From the NCBI RefSeq assembly GCF_014212125.1, contig NZ_JACJVP010000001.1, forward strand, positions 418,548-482,547: 64,000 nt of DNA, written 5' to 3'. Made by a program: the position numbers and the translations under genes. The notes below the pieces were generated by a model, which had not been told where the DNA came from, did no database searches, and saw nothing but the letters and a program-made list of their open reading frames with translations. The stretch comes from Cohnella nanjingensis (GTDB lineage: Bacteria; Bacillota; Bacilli; Paenibacillales; Paenibacillaceae). Shown here one piece after another: positions 62,840-64,000 of the stretch; the first letter of the stretch is position 1; the number at the start of each line of letters is the position of its first letter.

Positions 62840-64000
62840 TCACAGCAGCTCCCACTCGCGGGCTAGCGCGACCGCTTCGGTACGCCGCTTCACCTGCATC
62901 TTGTCGAAGATCGACCGGTTATGCCCTTTGACCGTACTCACCGCAAGGAACAGTCGTTCGCCAATCTCGCGATTGGAGCATCCCTGGGCGATCAGCCGCA
63001 GCACTTCGAGCTCCCGCGCGCTCAGCGGCTCGATCAAGGGTTGGATGGGCGGGGCTTTGCGCTGGACGGATTGGCCCTCGGCCCACCGCTCTTCCGCCTC
63101 CAATGCAGACATCAACTTGCCTATTGCGTCCGGCATGTACGGCTGCACAGCCGACTCGCGCATCACTCGATGCATCGCTCGGCCTTCGTCGACGAAGATC
63201 CGGACGAAGCCGCCGAGCTCGGCCAGCCGGATGGCGTCCGCCAGCGATTGCGCCGCCTCGCGCTTCAATCCGTGCGCGTGCAATGCAATCGTCTGCAGCA
63301 CCATGGCCTGGAGGCGTTCGTCCGCCCAACCCTTTTTCTCCGCCCGCTCCCGCATCGACTCCAATGCCGCCAGCGCCGCAACGGCGTCACCTTGGGCCAA
63401 GTGCACCCTCGCCATGCCGCTCTGAAGCTCGTACTTCCGCGCGAGAGCGGCGGCTGCATCGAGATGACCCTGCCGAAGCAGCACAAGGACGTTGGCGGCG
63501 GCGATACGGGGCAGCTGATTCTCGAAGCCTTGCCGTCGTGCGGCATGCTCCGCCTGCGCAAGCATCGCGGCCGCGCCGCTCGCCTCTCCACGAGCGAGCG
63601 CCAGCCGGGCGAGCAGCACCTCGCCCGCGACAGCTCTGTCCGCCGTATCGAACTGCTGCGCGAGCTGGACGGCCAGTCGAGCATGATGATGAGCGACGTC
63701 TAGGTCGTTCCATTCATAATAGATCCGGGCTAAGCCCAGATGTACTTCGCACGCCGCGGGCGGCGGCGGATCGCCCGCCCATGCCAGTACGCGCCAATAG
63801 GTGTCGGCTGCTTCGTACAGCAGGTTATCCGCTTCCTGGATGTTCCCTAGACCAAGACCTGCCATCATGGCGATCGTCGCATGCCCGATCTTTCGACTGA
63901 TCGACAAAGCTTCGGTATACGCCTTGCCGGCCGCTGCGCGATCCCCCTGAAGCTGATAAGCGTATCCCAACGTCCAAGCGGTGGCCGTACGGACCGGCAA
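62840..64000 (-). CDS. LuxR/MalT-type transcriptional regulator, C-terminal part
   Basis: The gene continues past the right edge; 386 residues are seen. Residues 1 to about 310 are alpha-helical repeats resembling TPR (AAAGKAYTEALSISRKIGHATIAMMAGLGLGNIQEA). The last 65 residues form a LuxR-type helix-turn-helix (LSARELEVLRLIAQGCSNREIGERLFLAVSTVKGHNRSIFDKM). This is the arrangement of the large MalT/LAL-type ATP-dependent regulators, whose N-terminal ATPase lies outside the window. Target genes and inducer are unknown. Confidence 0.88.
   Translation of the reverse strand: MPVRTATAWTLGYAYQLQGDRAAAGKAYTEALSISRKIGHATIAMMAGLGLGNIQEADNLLYEAADTYWRVLAWAGDPPPPAACEVHLGLARIYYEWNDLDVAHHHARLAVQLAQQFDTADRAVAGEVLLARLALARGEASGAAAMLAQAEHAARRQGFENQLPRIAAANVLVLLRQGHLDAAAALARKYELQSGMARVHLAQGDAVAALAALESMRERAEKKGWADERLQAMVLQTIALHAHGLKREAAQSLADAIRLAELGGFVRIFVDEGRAMHRVMRESAVQPYMPDAIGKLMSALEAEERWAEGQSVQRKAPPIQPLIEPLSARELEVLRLIAQGCSNREIGERLFLAVSTVKGHNRSIFDKMQVKRRTEAVALAREWELL

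Overview
The window looks like a chromosomal segment of a high-GC, spore-forming Gram-positive bacterium of the Paenibacillaceae (Paenibacillus, Cohnella or a close relative). The grounds are the many carbohydrate ABC importers without their own ATPase, YesM/YesN-type two-component regulators, membrane-bound AraC regulators, a YjcZ-type small sporulation protein, a YheC/YheD-type ATP-grasp protein, MprF, strong AGGAGG ribosome binding sites and frequent TTG starts. I see no rRNA, tRNA, CRISPR array, insertion sequence or phage gene. Species assignment is inference.

Layout. Positions 1-5804 hold a decayed VTT-family membrane gene, a secreted lipoprotein, guanine deaminase, an NmrA/QorB-type oxidoreductase beside an Rrf2 repressor, and an aldo/keto reductase. 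Positions 6075-32154 form one long minus-strand carbohydrate island with three importers. The first is two permeases plus a binding protein next to a membrane AraC sensor (about 8.2-14.3 kb), followed by a secreted DUF5010/CBM6 protein. The second is an apparent LacI-controlled operon of four different Gfo/Idh/MocA oxidoreductases, a binding protein, two permeases and a GH42 beta-galactosidase (14.5-25.1 kb). The third is a YesN/YesM two-component system with a binding protein and two permeases (25.4-32.2 kb). None of the three encodes an ATPase, so they probably share a housekeeping MsmX-like ATPase located elsewhere.

Positions 32.5-37.2 kb carry a transglutaminase-like protein, a low-GC SDR whose catalytic Lys is replaced by Asn, and a small sugar or secondary-metabolite module (AraC regulator, PhyH dioxygenase, Gfo/Idh oxidoreductase). 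Positions 37.5-46.3 kb hold envelope and stress functions: MprF, a 7Fe-type ferredoxin, a spore-coat ATP-grasp protein, a DedA-PAP2 fusion with a ruined PAP2 active site, an ECF sigma/anti-sigma pair followed by a CapA-like protein, and a YCII-domain protein.

Positions 46.4-48.1 kb hold the most striking regulatory arrangement. An ABC-F antibiotic-resistance type gene is preceded by a promoter, an unlisted 52-codon leader ORF, an intrinsic terminator and a 12-nt antiterminator repeat, so it looks like a ribosome-controlled attenuator. Downstream come an M6-like secreted metalloprotease, a small lipoprotein sitting directly behind a terminator, and a fucosidase plus GH2 beta-galactosidase operon with an overlapping double palindrome in its leader. 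Then follow small sporulation-type membrane proteins, a methyltransferase, a GNAT enzyme, an OmpR/HK pair next to an acidic repeat protein, an MDR reductase and the C-terminal part of a LuxR-type regulator that runs off the right edge. Three gene remnants (VTT, DinB, NlpC/P60) show ongoing small-scale decay.
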